The notes under the pieces were generated by a model. It made no database searches. It worked only from the letters and a program-made list of their open reading frames with translations, and was not told the origin of the DNA. Below, in pieces: positions 1 to 11,823 of a stretch of 64,000 bases of DNA (position 1 is its first letter; every line of letters begins with the position of its first letter). The stretch comes from Epiperipatus broadwayi (taxonomy: Eukaryota; Onychophora; Udeonychophora; Euonychophora; Peripatidae): assembly GCA_028023455.1 (NCBI GenBank), contig JAQFVV010006203.1, forward strand, positions 11,382,876 to 11,446,875. The letters are read 5' to 3'. The position numbers were made by a program, and so were the translations under genes.

Positions 1-63
1 ATGCTTGCACATAACTGTTATTAACACAGGCAAAACTCTCCATACAGTAATGCCACTCAGTGC
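1..63. repeat. Foldback/MITE family A, fragment cut by the window edge
   Basis: This stretch matches the inner arm of the hairpin at 834-1021. It shares the ATGCTTGC start, a core at 27-44 (CAGGCAAAACTCTCCATA) and the following GCCACTCAGTGC. The copy is truncated by the window start. The family is not one I recognise by name. Its long inverted arms suggest a non-autonomous DNA transposon. Confidence 0.55.
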
Positions 64-440
64 CTTCTGACATCCATTGATTGCTCTGGCTGGCAAAGCA
101 ATTTTTATATTAGTGTTTACATAATGGTAAACCTAAATAGTGCCAAACGTTTAATGTAATAATTAAATGTATCGATGTGTATATGAATGTTTCTGTTCTT
201 TGATGTATTTAAATATAAAAGAATACCATTTAAAAATATTTAGATAGTTATTTTAAATCTGAAATATAGTTTTAAAATTAATTGAATTACTCTGTAAACA
301 ATTAATTAAGAAATGACTAAAACTTGCAAATTTCATTTCTTAGAAAATTATTATCCCTTTGCATCTTTAACAATGAATAGACAGCAATGGGATTGTGATT
401 TTCTTAAAGTTTACCATGTTAATGGATTGATTCAAAAGAT

Positions 441-482
441 ACAGGCAAAACTCTCCATAACAGTAGTGCTACTCAGTGCAAG
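441..482. repeat. Foldback/MITE family A, short copy
   Basis: About 42 bases repeat the family A core (CAGGCAAAACTCTCCATAAC, then AGTAGTGCTACTCAGTGCAA). No matching opposite arm is visible nearby. The stretch 483-833 holds nothing recognisable. A phrase near 571-600 (CTTATGACTTTTATCAATGAGG) recurs in similar form near 58263 and may belong to another old repeat. Confidence 0.5.
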
Positions 483-833
483 CTAGAGTCATCAATGGAT
501 GCAAGAAGGTTTGTGCATAAAATCCCTATTTAGCGCCTACTCATCCAATATCCTCAGACTATTTTCCAGCTTATGACTTTTATCAATGAGGAGCCTTGGA
601 TCTGAGAGCACTGCATCTAGATTTTAGGATTTTATGCAACCCTCCAGTAGCCACCTTTTATCTCTACTTAACTACAAAACTATGAGTCTAAAATTGAAAA
701 CATAATGTTCAATCCAAGCTCATTAGCTTATATAGTCATATAGATCTGAACTCAGTTCAATACTCATACATTTTGGGGTCTTTGGCTCTTTAATAATCAT
801 AGCCACCACTATCCTATTAGGCATGATTGTTAT

Positions 834-1021
834 TAATCCATTAAACATCACATGATCATCATTTTATATACTTGCTCAAGCTATTAAAACAAAACTTTCC
901 ATAACAGTAGTGCCACTCAGTGCAAATCTCTGGCTTGCATTAATGTTATGGAGAGTTTTGCCTGTTCTAACAGCTTTAGCAAGCATATGAAATGGTGATC
1001 ATGTGATGTCTAGTGGATTTA
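834..1021. repeat. Foldback/MITE family A, full hairpin
   Basis: The left arm (834-905) pairs with the right arm (945-1021) over about 72-77 bases with a minority of mismatches, around a 39-base centre. Paired blocks include CATCACATGATCA against TGATCATGTGATG, and ACTTTCCATAAC against GTTATGGAGAGT. The arms carry the same core as the copies at 1-63, 441-482 and 11766-11823. No coding potential is seen, so this is probably a non-autonomous foldback or MITE element of unknown superfamily. Confidence 0.65.
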
Positions 1022-3660
1022 TTGTTCTACCAGGAATTAGTCTTCTCACTTCTCTGTGATTTTACAATTAAAGTGCCTAATATTTTCAATCATTGTTTTT
1101 TCTTAAAAATAAATTCTAAATGATTTCACCAGGATAAAAATTGGAACTCTTAAAGACTTTAAATTAACTTTAAATTATAAAGGTTATTTGTTTTTACTAT
1201 TATATGTAGACTATATAATATAGTTTCTTTAAAGTTTTTACATGAGGAAAGCTATGTAATATAGTTTAAATTCTATACATTATTATTATTTTAATATTGA
1301 TAACTTAGTATGTGTGTAATTTATTTTGGAGAGAGATTGTTAATTAATGTGGTAGTTTTCTATTCTATCATGTCAGCTACTTGATGGCATTGATGCTAAG
1401 CAAAAACATATATATTGTACCGGGTTCGATCCGATGTGGGGATCTTACTTATCCTGCAAGCTTGGTTTAGCTGGGTTTCAACCTTATTTCTAATAAATTT
1501 ATAATCTTATTTAATTATAAATATTACGTGAATGAACCGGCATGTTCGAGCAAAGTGGAAAATATTATTGATAGCAGAGCTGTCAACAATACCCACGATC
1601 AGATTGAGCTATGCAACACATAACACGATCACATTTCCAGATGGTGGCCCACCTCGGCTGCTAGATTCAAACCCCCTCTATCCAAACACTATTTGTTTCG
1701 GAGTAAGCCCCAGGCACCAGCTAGTCTAAGACTAACATGTTTGGACAGTAGGCCCATAATCCAGCAGTCGAAAAATCCCTTAACTAGCTCAGTCTATTTT
1801 TAATTCAATAACAAAATATTGTTTCACTTAAATAATGGCAAAAGAATTGACTGACAAATAAAGTTTTAGTTTAAAGACAATTTATTTTAATTAACATTTA
1901 TTAAACTAATTTTGAATATTTTGTAAATCTTATTTAACTAATAACACACGCACATTTTAAATTCACACACTATCAAATCTTATGAGAAAGCATTAAATAA
2001 TATTTGAAAATTAAAATACAATGAAATCAATATACTAACACATGAATACACAAATTTTAAACACACTTATTAATAGTTTGTCTATGTATGCTATAGAGTT
2101 CTTAAACTTGACTTTTTGAGCTTTACGAATGCGATGGCTACTTTAGAAAGGAGTATAAGAAAATGTTATTACCTAGGATTTTGAACGTGGATACTTCTTG
2201 CTGTTTGCTGCTTCTAATGAAATATTTCTAACCAGTTAGATTTGAAGTTTCCTTGTGGAGATTTGATGCTGATTATTCCGAGGCATTTTATTTAAGACAA
2301 TTAGATATTGAGTGGCTTCAGGTTGTTACACAGGCATCACTTTTATTGGGTAGGTTGGCTGTTTTCCTCAGATTTCAGGCTGGAGAAAGGTATATGTTTT
2401 CCAAGGTTTTAACACTGCATTCTTGATTCTGGATATATAATAAGCTGACTGATATAACTCACTGATAGATTGTACTGAACTGTTATCTCAAATGCAACTC
2501 AAATTCAACTCTAATACAACTCAAATATGACTAACTGTCCGATAAAAATTTGACTATTTATACATACGATGTGTTGTCATTTCGATATCCTCCAGCAATA
2601 TCTGTTGTCAAAATTCCTTTGATAATCTTTTAATGATTTGTTTTTGAAGATCATTTAATTAGTAGTCATGCAATCGTGTTGTTTTTATATTTTTAATTAG
2701 TAGCCACTGCTGAGTGTTTTTTAATTTTTTAACTTTCATTTATTTTTTAATATTTAATATGCATAGATTATATTTACAGTCGCACGCACATATATAATTT
2801 GAGATCCATTCACTATTTAGTTTTAAGATGACTTTTTGCTTTAATTTAAATAAAAAGAGATTTATGTTTTTAAACTTTTAACTTATATTTTAACTAATAA
2901 TACAAAAAACTCTTTAACTTCTTTTATGAAACTTTAACTTAACACTTCTAAAGCAAAATGCCCTCCCTCCTTTTAATTAACTAGTTGTAACTTTTATTTC
3001 AAAACTCTTAAACTTTTACTTTTATGTTTGCTTTTACGAAAGATTTTTATTTCTAATAATTTTTTAAACAAAATTATTATGTGCCAACACAGTGTTGGTA
3101 CAATATATATATAAAATGTTACTGGGCACACCCAGTTCTTTGTGAAAGAATATAGAAATTGTATGGGTTAACATAATTCATTAATTTTTTTAATAACATT
3201 TACTGGCTCAATTTTACATAAACATACATTATTCCAAATATTCTATTCTAGTATAATTGTCCATGTGTCAAAACCATCCTCTCCCCCCCCTGCAAACTTT
3301 ACAGCTACATCATGGTGGCCAAAAAATGATGCTGATAATGCTTTAATTACTGAACTATCTTTTATTTTTTTGGATCATTTTTGAAAAAGGTTAAAAAAAA
3401 TTATTATTATTTTTATTTATTGATTGATTTCTTACAATAGTTATTTTTGAAAGATAATATATGTATGAATCTTAATGGCACACCTATTAAGAAAGATTAA
3501 TAATTTCCGACTCGATCGGCTATTTTGTATTTTTTTTATTATGCCTTTTTGGTTGAGTGTTTCAAGATTAATTTAACAATGTATTTGGTATTTGGACAAA
3601 TACTTTTGATTTCTTTGGATAGAACTATGAGAATTTTCACACTCATACATCCTTCTTTTT
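1022..3660. other. AT-rich non-coding stretch
   Basis: No gene is recognisable here. A pol III B-box-like motif (GGGTTCGATCC, 1422-1432) sits in a slightly GC-richer block at about 1395-1740. That block may be an old SINE or other repeat, but no second copy in the window supports this. The remainder is AT-rich simple sequence. Confidence 0.4.
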
Positions 3661-4060
3661 ATTTTTATCCAAGGGCTTAACATAATTCATTCCGATTTCC
3701 TTCATCAATTTCTGTAATTTAGTCTAGAACAATTTGACTCTACCAACAATTTTCAAAACCTGCTTGCACTCCAAGTCATCCCAATAAGTCAAATCTTAGT
3801 CCTGCAATGTAGGCCTGAGGGCTATTTTTTTCACATCCACAAGAATTAAAACTTTATCAATTGACCTACCTTATTGCAAAGATTATATTCCAGTAGAATT
3901 ACTAAATTCCCCATGCAGGCCGGCTTCTGTGGATGGCAGTTGGCCTGATTTTGACATGTCAGCCATATTATTTGTCACGAAGATACTCTGGTGAAAACAT
4001 GATTATTTGCATGAGCTTGTCGAAATCTTGCTTGGTCCTACCCTTTCTGAATTGATTTGA
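3661..4060 (-). pseudogene. Decayed coding-like segment, unidentified
   Basis: I do not recognise this protein. On the minus strand, blocks of ordinary-looking amino-acid sequence sit between stops and frame changes. One block (about 3875-3948) begins MADMSKSGQLPST. Another (about 3661-3815) includes TYWDDLECKQ and, after a stop, KLMKEIGMNYVKPLDK. A third (about 3985-4030) reads QDFDKLMQIIMFSPEYLRDK. Composition and codon content are richer than in the surrounding AT-rich DNA, as expected for a dead processed gene copy or a fragment of a mobile element protein. No function is assigned. The frames change between blocks, so it is not an intact exon. Confidence 0.35.
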
Positions 4061-4257
4061 AGGTTCCTCATTGAGTAGGGAAGGATGGGATGGGTGGATA
4101 ATTGTTAGGAGATAATAGTATGTAAAATGATTTGTAAGCTAATTCCTTTGACATGCATATTTGAAGAATTGTGACAGGCTAAATGCCACACACCCTCACA
4201 TGATATTATAGTGAACATTGAACTGCGAGCATTGTAATAAAGTTCATAACACTTAAA

Positions 4258-4465
4258 TAGGCCAGCCACTGCTAAATGGCATTTTTTCTGTGCTTTATAG
4301 CATAGAAATGAATGCCATATTCTGTGACTAGCAGCTGTCACATGTTAAACATACTCTTTCTGTACTTTATTGGTATAGATATATAGGCTTAGATAGGCAG
4401 TGGCCACATAAATGGCATGTTTATGTGCTTTTGCATATAAATAGTGTCATCAAGTGGCTGACATG
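4258..4465. repeat. Diverged internal direct repeat
   Basis: Two imperfect copies of about 60-70 bases share a phrase around AAATGGCAT, followed by a TGTGCTTT-type block and a TCA-rich end (about 4258-4318 and 4394-4465). No coding sequence is seen. The segment lies directly upstream of the hAT fragment and may be part of that decayed element. Confidence 0.3.
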
Positions 4466-4562
4466 ATAAAATAGCAAACTATAATTAATGTTAATGTAGG
4501 TATATTAAAGACTGTATGATGAGTATTTATATAATTAATTACTTTTGTCAACTATAAATAAA

Positions 4563-5011
4563 TTCAGTGAAGCTTATTTGAAAAAAAATTTTAAAGAATG
4601 TTTCAATTTACAAATTCATTTAAGCAACAGTGATAATTATAGACATAAATGGAGAGGAATTGTATAAGGAACTATGTCTATGTAAAAATTTATTTTCAAG
4701 TGAATTACCTCAATTCAAAAATCCACTGGATGTTCTAAGTTATATTCATGAAAATGATTTGACCATTTTATTTCTAAATTTGAGCATATCATTAAAAATA
4801 TTATTAACTCTCTTACAAGTATAGCCAGTGAAGAGAGATCATTTTCGAAGTTAAAAAAATCATAAAACATTATTTATGTTTGATAATGACACAAGATTGG
4901 TTGGTAAATTTGTCAATGATAACTATAAAGAATGACATATGCAATATTCTAAATGCTGATGATATTGTATCGAAATTCAGTTCTGTAAAAGCTTGGAAAG
5001 TAAGTTTATAA
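4563..5011 (+). pseudogene. hAT transposase C-terminal fragment (ZMYM1/TTF-type)
   Basis: This is the 3' end of a dead hAT transposase gene. Reading across at least two frame changes, the translation shows an LYKEL block, then PLDVLSYIHENDL, then SISLKILLTL, the hallmark SEERSFSKLK (about 4827-4856), and a tail NDICNILNADDIVSKF ending in WKVSL and a stop at 5009-5011. The order and spacing match the hAT dimerisation domain seen in zinc-finger MYM-type 1-like transposases. The usual catalytic region upstream is missing. Stops follow SKLKKS, so it is non-functional. It is a different hAT lineage from the element at 48911-51984. Family B repeat sequence starts immediately after the stop codon. 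Confidence 0.75.
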
Positions 5012-5015
5012 TTAT

Positions 5016-5830
5016 GTAATAATTAGAGAGAATTTAAACACCGACTTTCAAGCTCTCTTCAGCTATCCATACCATCTTATATAATGGTTACATTTGACTA
5101 TGTACATATGAAAAAAATGAATAATCTCCAATGTACATATTTTGTGTTGAACCAGCACTCAAGATTTGGTCCAGATCATCATTTCTTATGTATATATGCA
5201 ATTAGTGATCAGTTTATATTAAGATGGCAAATCTTTAAATTCTAGTGGACAATCTCCAGCTCTTCTTGCATTGGTTGTATAAGATAGAGTAGATAGCTGA
5301 AAGGTGCTTGGAAGACTGTGTTCAAATCTCTTCTAATTGCACTTAAAGTTCAGTATATATAATATACTTTTTAAAATATTACAGATTCAGACTACATTCT
5401 GCCCAGCTCTTGTGTATTTAAATGGACCTATTAAGGTCCTATATATGAGGGGTCAGTGTGAATTAAAGTCAACATGGATATAACAGCAATATTGGCATCA
5501 ATAAGGGCTTTGAGCATTCCATCATATGGATGGCTGAAGAGTTGGAGGTGGAAAAGATTGAAGCCTTTCCATTAAAGTTTTAATATTTTCTATCTTAATA
5601 TAAACTGAGCACTGATTGTATATACTTGTATGAGATGATGGTCTGGACCAAATGATGAATGCTGGTTCAGCATGAAATATATATTGGGAATCATTTATCG
5701 TTTTACATATGTGGTCATGTATATAGATTATATAAAATGGAGTAAATAGCTGGATGGAGCTTGAAAGTCTTTGTTCAAATCCCCTCTAATTACAACTAAA
5801 GTTCGATATATATAACATACTTGTATTTAA
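5016..5830. mobile_element. Palindromic repeat family B, rearranged copy
   Basis: A left arm (about 5016-5245) is the inverse of a right arm (about 5580-5830). Between them sits an extra copy of the right-hand end (about 5275-5370). The end motif, read toward the outside, contains GATAGCTGAAAGGTGC and then TTCAAATCTC, which resemble a pol III A box and B box about 25 bases apart. The same arms occur at 52183-52668 and one end at 16360-16427. No protein is encoded. The repeat could be a MITE with long terminal inverted repeats, or two SINE-like units in inverted orientation. Confidence 0.6.
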
Positions 5831-6745
5831 ATTAAGTGATAGCAATCTTTTCCTCAAAATGCCATTTTAAAAAATTAATCATGTGGTAATAAACATTCTA
5901 CAGCTTTATACCCTCTCTAGTGATCATCGTTAGAAACAAACCCATGAAAAAATAAAAAAATATTATTTTTACAAATTTACACACATATATATATATATAC
6001 ATCCATTATACATTTTATACATTTCCTTATTCATCTTTTTCTTTCTTATTCTTACTATCTATGATCAAATTAACAACTCCCCTCTTATACTATCTTATAT
6101 TACTTCAAGTTATGTATATTTCAATTGATTAAATACACACACATATATATATATAATGTAGATATATGTTCCAGTTCATATATATATATATTCTTTAAGT
6201 AAAAAAAAAATTCTTTTATATAGAGATTTATGTGTGTATGTATTATTCTTGTTATTAAATAGTTTATAGATGATATATTAATAAACTATAATAAATATAG
6301 GGTTATAAGAAGCAATATTTAATAGATTGATTTATTATTTTTTTCATTAAATAATATGTTGAAATTATTTAGATATATTTTTATTAAATAAAGCAGATCA
6401 GAGAAAACTAATAAGGAAGATGTGAAAATGATTGACTGATAAAATTAGACACATGCAAAAGTGTGAAAGAATGAGAACAGATGGGTAACCACAAAACATT
6501 TTAACACATATTTATAACGACTGTAGATTGCAAGCTTTATTGTTTGTTTAATCTGCATTTTAGATTATCTTAGATTGTCTAATAAAAAGAGATGCTTTGA
6601 TCAGGTAGATAATTGTTAATCTTTTTTTTTGTTAATGACTTAGAAATCATCTGGGTGAGATTTATTGCTATCTCAAGTCAGTTATTTTTGAATAGATTTT
6701 TAGTTTCTTTAATCAGAAATTCAAAATATAAAAATAATATTTTGG
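5831..6745. other. AT-rich non-coding stretch
   Basis: The stretch contains TA-dinucleotide runs (around 5985, 6140 and 6180) and otherwise featureless AT-rich sequence. No coding or repeat family is recognised. Confidence 0.5.
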
Positions 6746-6960
6746 CAGTCAGTTCAATTTTGTTTTGGGGAGAGTGATCTAACAATATGTAGTTTTGAAA
6801 AGAAAGTCAATCATTAATATTACTAATAGTCAGTTAAATTTTGTTTTTGAGGAGAGTGATCTAACAATATATAGTTTTAAAAAGAAAAGTCAATCATTAA
6901 TATTACTAATGGTCAGTTCAATTTTGTTTAGAGGAGAGTGATCTAACAATATGTAGGTTT
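6746..6960. repeat. Three-copy tandem repeat, unit about 82 bp
   Basis: Units start at about 6746, 6828 and 6911. Each begins with a GTCAGTT motif, runs through GAGAGTGATCTAACAATAT and ends in a CAATCATTAATATTACTAAT block (the last unit is truncated). Copies differ by a few substitutions and indels. No coding role is apparent. Confidence 0.85.
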
Positions 6961-8489
6961 TTTTTTTAAGAGGGTGATGTAGTCATTTATACCACTAAGA
7001 TTTAAAGAGGAAAAATTACTCTTGTCTTCAAGTAAATATAGATGTGTGTCTATATAAAGCAGCTCACAGCAAGATTAAGATAAAGTTATTGAAATTCTAT
7101 AAAAATGGTATTAATAAATGCATTGGTTATGAAGGAAATAATCAGTATGCCTTGTTAAAAAACCACTGCTCCTTCTTGAAATCTGACAGAATGGGTTCAA
7201 ATCACTAATCTAATGTGGACCCATATACCTGTCGATAATCATCAAAGAATAACCAAATTTAAAACCAGCCACAGATGTCATCTGATCATCATCTTTGACA
7301 AGAGGAGAAGCAAAAAAAAAGATGAATAAAAGCCATATATAGTCATGTTTATATAAATAAGTTTTTTTTATAAAGTTTTCCTCACATTCATCTAAAGTGT
7401 CAACAATGATTTTTTAAAGAAAAATTGGAAGCAAGCCAATCAACCAATTCATGTTTATTAAAAGATATCAACAAGAACTTTTCTTTTTTTAATGGTAGAA
7501 ATAAGCATATCAACCTTCTGAAGCTATACATGAGACAAGCAGTCTGAAAATTCAAACCTGGAACATTTATAAGAAGTGAAAATAATTGGGTAACTTTGAA
7601 CTTTCATTAACAAATCTTTTATTCTTACTTATTAAAAGTAAACTTTAATTTATAAAAATCAAAGCATTTTTTTTCTTTTGATACAGAAAACATTAAAAGT
7701 TTGTTCATTAATTATGTTATTCTTGATAATACATGAAATACTGACACACTCATCATTTAAATTCATTAAACTTAATTTTTCATTATTTTTGATTTTTTTA
7801 TTGTTACATAATGTAATACTAAAATGTTTTTTTTATTATTATTATTGCACAACCTCTCAATATATGCTTGATGATGTTTTTTTTAATTGTTATTTATTTT
7901 TGCTCAAGGTTGCAATGATATTTTTTTATAATATTTTTATATGTGATTTATTTATTTATCCATCCCTAATATAAGGGAACACATTTTAAACATATATGTT
8001 GACATATCACAGAATGTGTGCATGTATAACTGCTTAAACAAACATGTCAAAAGAATAGGTTATGCATAAATAGTTGAAATATAGGAAATTGAAGAGCAGG
8101 GCTTAACATATGAACGAAAGTGAGAAAAAACACATACATTAATTAAATGTAATTTGCTTTTATGATACATAAGTAGTGAAAATTTTGAATGAGCATATAT
8201 AGAATTTTTTTTTTAAATATTAGTTTAAGTCAGCTTATCTTAAAATTATCAAAATGACAAACTTGTATATTAAATTCATTTGGTTATGCATATATAAATT
8301 TTTGTATTAATTCTATATTTGATTAATATGATGATAAAGTCAATTGTATAATTAGTAGATTCGATTTTAAGAGAAAAGAAAAGAAAAAAGAATAGTATTA
8401 ATAAAATATAATTATATATCTTGATTGGTTTCCGAGTTGTTATTAAAAATATTGTTATATTTTTTCTTGTCTTAATTCTATCATTTTTA
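6961..8489. other. AT-rich non-coding stretch with a possible retroelement scrap
   Basis: No intact gene is present. Near 7500-7545 a short plus-strand reading gives NKHINLLKLYMRQ, which resembles the tail of gypsy-type polyproteins just after integrase. It is too short to call. Poly-T tracts and hydrophobic Phe/Leu-rich reading frames around 7678-7974 are composition artefacts. Confidence 0.4.
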
Positions 8490-8575
8490 ATGATCATCAT
8501 CATCACTCGTAGATATTAAGAATCATCAGCACTCGCAAATATTAAGTAAGCGCTCGCAAAATGTTAAGCAAGCTA
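8490..8575. repeat. Short imperfect tandem repeat, unit about 25 bp
   Basis: Three degenerate units combine CACTCG or GCTCGC with AATATTAAG-type sequence (about 8503, 8528 and 8551), preceded by a short ATC run. This is local slippage-type duplication. Confidence 0.55.
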
Positions 8576-8859
8576 GAATATTGATTTGCATTTAAGTATT
8601 TAAGGATTATGCTTGATGTCTGACCAAATTTTAATAATTATAGGTTAATGATGGAAAGCTAAAATTATGTTGTGCTCATGAGTTTTGATCATCCTCATCA
8701 AGGAGGGATATCATATTATTGATTGAAACACCATTTTAAAATAATACTGTACAAGAGTTATGACCATCATCATCATTTGATTAAATAATAATCATTCAAT
8801 CAAACCCAAAGCTAATAATTAATATGTTTAGTAAATGGGGTTTATAGAGAGTTGAATAT

Positions 8860-9464
8860 CATGTGGTGAGATTAATGATGATCATTCATCATCACTGGTA
8901 TTACTGAATCCTAGTTTTTAACTATAAAGGTATTTTAATCAATAACTATAAACGTATATAAATGCTAGGGAATGTTATATTTAAATCCCAGTTTAACATA
9001 GGATGATTTTAAGAAGTGACTATAGGTTTATGAAAGATAAATTTATTGTTGTGAATTCATTATAAAACTAGGGCTGGCATCATCATCATCATCATTATTG
9101 TCATCATCATTATCATCTTTATATTATGATAAATAATTAAGTTAAGTAACTAGTTTCATCGCCATCCACTTAAATAATGGTCTTCACTATGTTTGTTTGG
9201 AAGCCATTAATGAGAGTATTTTTGCATCTGTTCATCAATATACATAAACTGAGCTATTAATATCCATAAGAGTCTTTGATATATAAATTTTGGTGATATT
9301 GGGATCTTATAATTTTATTGATATAGATGAAATATAAGAATGTCATTTTTTTTGTTCATTAGTCATCTAAACCATGTGTAGTAAAAAATGTACCGAATGA
9401 GTTTGAACTCAGTACACTATGCACAGATAATATTTATCTAGATTTAGAACAATCTAGTGGCGCC
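8860..9464 (+). repeat. Dispersed repeat family D with TCA microsatellite and tRNA-like end
   Basis: This block has a (TCA)n tract (9078-9118) and an end at 9389-9464. The end contains a hairpin-like TGTACCGA...CAGTACA with GTTTGAACTC and then CTAGTGGCGCC. The reverse complement at 41664-42270 has the same order: a GAT/TCA repeat, then GGTACC...GGTACATG with GATTCAAACC, then CTAGTGGCGCT. Similarity is clear at the end motif and weak in the body. Confidence 0.45.
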
Positions 9465-10667
9465 TGTGGAAAACGCAAGCAATTAACTAAGCTGAATAAA
9501 AGTGAAATGGTCCCTTTCCAACTTAATAACCTAACTTTATAGGATATATTTTTTTATAAGTTATTATAACTAGCACCAGTGTGTGCATGTGACCATGAAT
9601 GGTCTTATATACATGGAAAGTGGAATTGGAAGGATTCTTTGTTATAAGAACCTAATATTGGAGATAAGCGAAATGCACTCCATGGATTTCACAGTAATTT
9701 TATTCAGTTGCTAGATCTAATATTAGTTTATCTAATGACAATGGCTAGTATATTTTATTGGTCAAATGACTTCCCAATATCAAAATATTTTAAATCTTTA
9801 ATGATGACAGTTTTGATTTTTATTTTGTTATTTTATGTGTTGAGAAATGAGATGTTATTTATTTCATTATTAGCCTGACAGAAGTAATGTTTAGGATAGT
9901 TGCAAATGGGCTATAATGTTATATTTAATTAATTACAAATAGACACCCAAATAGAGTGTGATATGTATCTGTTCTTATTTATATGTTAGTGTCCTCCTTA
10001 TTTAATTATAAATTGTATTTTAGCTAACATAGTAAATTCCGTTCGCATTTAACTTTATTCGGTTAAAAATGATGAACCACTGAAGCATATCCTGTTTAGT
10101 GTTTAGGTATTGAATTATAGCAACTATCATTTTATCACTCATCAATATATAGATTATAATAGGTTTTAAAGTAACAGCCTTTTATCAACCTTTTTACCAG
10201 ATCATCTTTATTTATTCATACTGTTGTTACAAAAGGCACATATTATAAACAGATTATAAACATATCATATTTGAATTAACAATAATTAATAAATTTATTT
10301 ATGATTATTTCTGTTACAAATGGTTTTTGATTATTAATTTATGTTACAATATATATATATATAATGTGTATGTATACACAGTACATAAGTATGTGTATAG
10401 ATGAAAAACTATAAATAAAATAAGGAAAATAAAATTATATTTCAATATTTAATTGTTTGAAAACAAAAGAGAAAATAAAAAGAAGTACAAATCTTGGGAA
10501 ATTAAGTTAAAATATTAATTATATCTTATCTTTCTTTTCTTTTCTGTATGGAAGCACTCTTAATTAAAAGCTACATATAATTGAAGACAAATTTGCACAA
10601 GTTTAATCAATTTCTGAAAATAAATTCAAGACTGATTAATTAACAATAGTTAAATAATTATGTGAAA
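9465..10667. other. AT-rich non-coding stretch
   Basis: No gene, RNA or repeat family is recognised. TA-rich simple sequence occurs near 10350. Confidence 0.5.
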
Positions 10668-10930
10668 TCAAAAATATAGAATAAAAAAAAATGTAATTAA
10701 AAAAAGATCGAAGGAATTGATATCATGGGCAAAAATTTGTGCTGTGAGGATTGGAGTGTATAAATACTGAAAATGCCTATTGTACAGGATTAGAAGACAA
10801 AGAAAAGTAAGAGCAGTAGAAGCAGCAAAAAAAGCAAAGAAGTAAAAGAAGAAAGCCAGTTCTCCAGGATAATTGACCAAAGAATCTATAAGCTTGCTAA
10901 ATGACTGAATCCAGCAGGATGAAACAATAT
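10668..10930 (-). other. Possible membrane-protein exon, unidentified
   Basis: I do not recognise this protein. On the minus strand a candidate splice acceptor (CTGCTGGATTCAG, about 10907-10919) is followed by an open frame. It reads SFSKLIDSLVNYPGEL and continues into a strongly hydrophobic Phe/Ala/Leu segment long enough for one transmembrane helix, then ILYNRHFQ. The complexity of the first 16 residues argues against pure AT-rich noise. No consensus GT donor follows at a clear position, and the last part runs on into low-complexity sequence. It could be an exon of a four-helix membrane protein or chance. Confidence 0.25.
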
Positions 10931-11765
10931 TTATATCATCATGTTGATAGAAAAATACATTGCTAGATCAAAGCTGAGCGTTGCTTATTTCCACTGTCTG
11001 TCTCCTGAATACCATTAGCCAGATACAATAATATATATCTCTGACTCACCTTTGCTAATGTTTTTACCTGGCATGAACTAAATCCATGGAACCAAACCTA
11101 GCTCTTGTATCCTAAACCAGGATGGAGCATCCTACTATCAAGAGAAGCCCAATATAGATCTGACAAAATCAGAACACAGGAATGATCACCCAGATACTAT
11201 ATAAAAACCCTAGGTAAATATTGTCTGGAAGTCATTGATAAAACTTTTAATTTTTATTTCAAGTGTAAACTGTTAAAATTTATTTCTTGCTAGAACTTTT
11301 TAAATATTTCTAATTGTTAATTTTTAAACTATATGTAAATAAGCATGTGATTGCTTTAGAATATTGTAGTTTGAAATAGTATTCAAATTTTTATTAAATG
11401 TTTCAAATATTCCTTATATGTTTTATTATTATTTAATAAATGTATTGTAAATTATTGTGTGGTTTAACTTTCTCCCTCTCTCACTTTACCTATGAGTAAA
11501 TTGATAATTGTATTTAGATATTCTGGGTTATGTTGATCTCGTGTTTAATAGCTAGCCATGGGGCAATCACTTGAAGCAAGTTAATGTCATATGGGGTTCA
11601 GTCTAAGGCTGGATGGCACTTTTAAGGTTTAAACCCATTATAACTATCTGCATGAGATGTGTCAATACTTCTTGAAGTCATGGAGGGGTACCTCAGTCTG
11701 GAAAAGTGACCGTTGTTTTAATATTTTTATTAAATCTCGGTTTTCCCGGGATATGGTTAATATTA
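10931..11765. other. Non-coding stretch with a GC-richer unassigned block
   Basis: About 10970-11220 is clearly less AT-rich and more complex than its surroundings. On the minus strand it has an acceptor-like CTGATTTTGTCAG and donor-like CAG|GTAAAA and AAAG|GTGAGT sites, but every frame between them contains a stop. On the plus strand ACTATATAAAA near 11195 resembles a TATA box. It could be an LTR fragment or a dead exon. 11530-11700 is a second GC-richer block without assignment. Confidence 0.35.
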
Positions 11766-11823
11766 AAACAGGCAAAACTCACTATACATAAGAGATGGTG
11801 GTCATGTGATGTTTGTGGTTAAT
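11766..11823. repeat. Foldback/MITE family A, internally deleted copy
   Basis: AACAGGCAAAACTC is followed within 20 bases by GATGGTGGTCATGTGATGT. These are the inner core and the outer arm of the hairpin at 834-1021, joined by loss of the middle. Confidence 0.5.

Noticed and set aside
7495-7545. NKHINLLKLYMRQ-like reading, similar to the tail of gypsy polyproteins
   Set aside because: It is too short, with no integrase or other element sequence around it, so it is only mentioned in the regional entry.
7678-7974. A 98-codon hydrophobic frame resembling a membrane protein
   Set aside because: It is almost pure Phe/Leu/Ile/Tyr from T-rich DNA, starts at a non-ATG codon and has no complexity outside that bias.
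9078-9118. TCA repeats as a possible functional array or CRISPR-like structure
   Set aside because: It is a plain trinucleotide microsatellite with no spacers, in a eukaryotic context.
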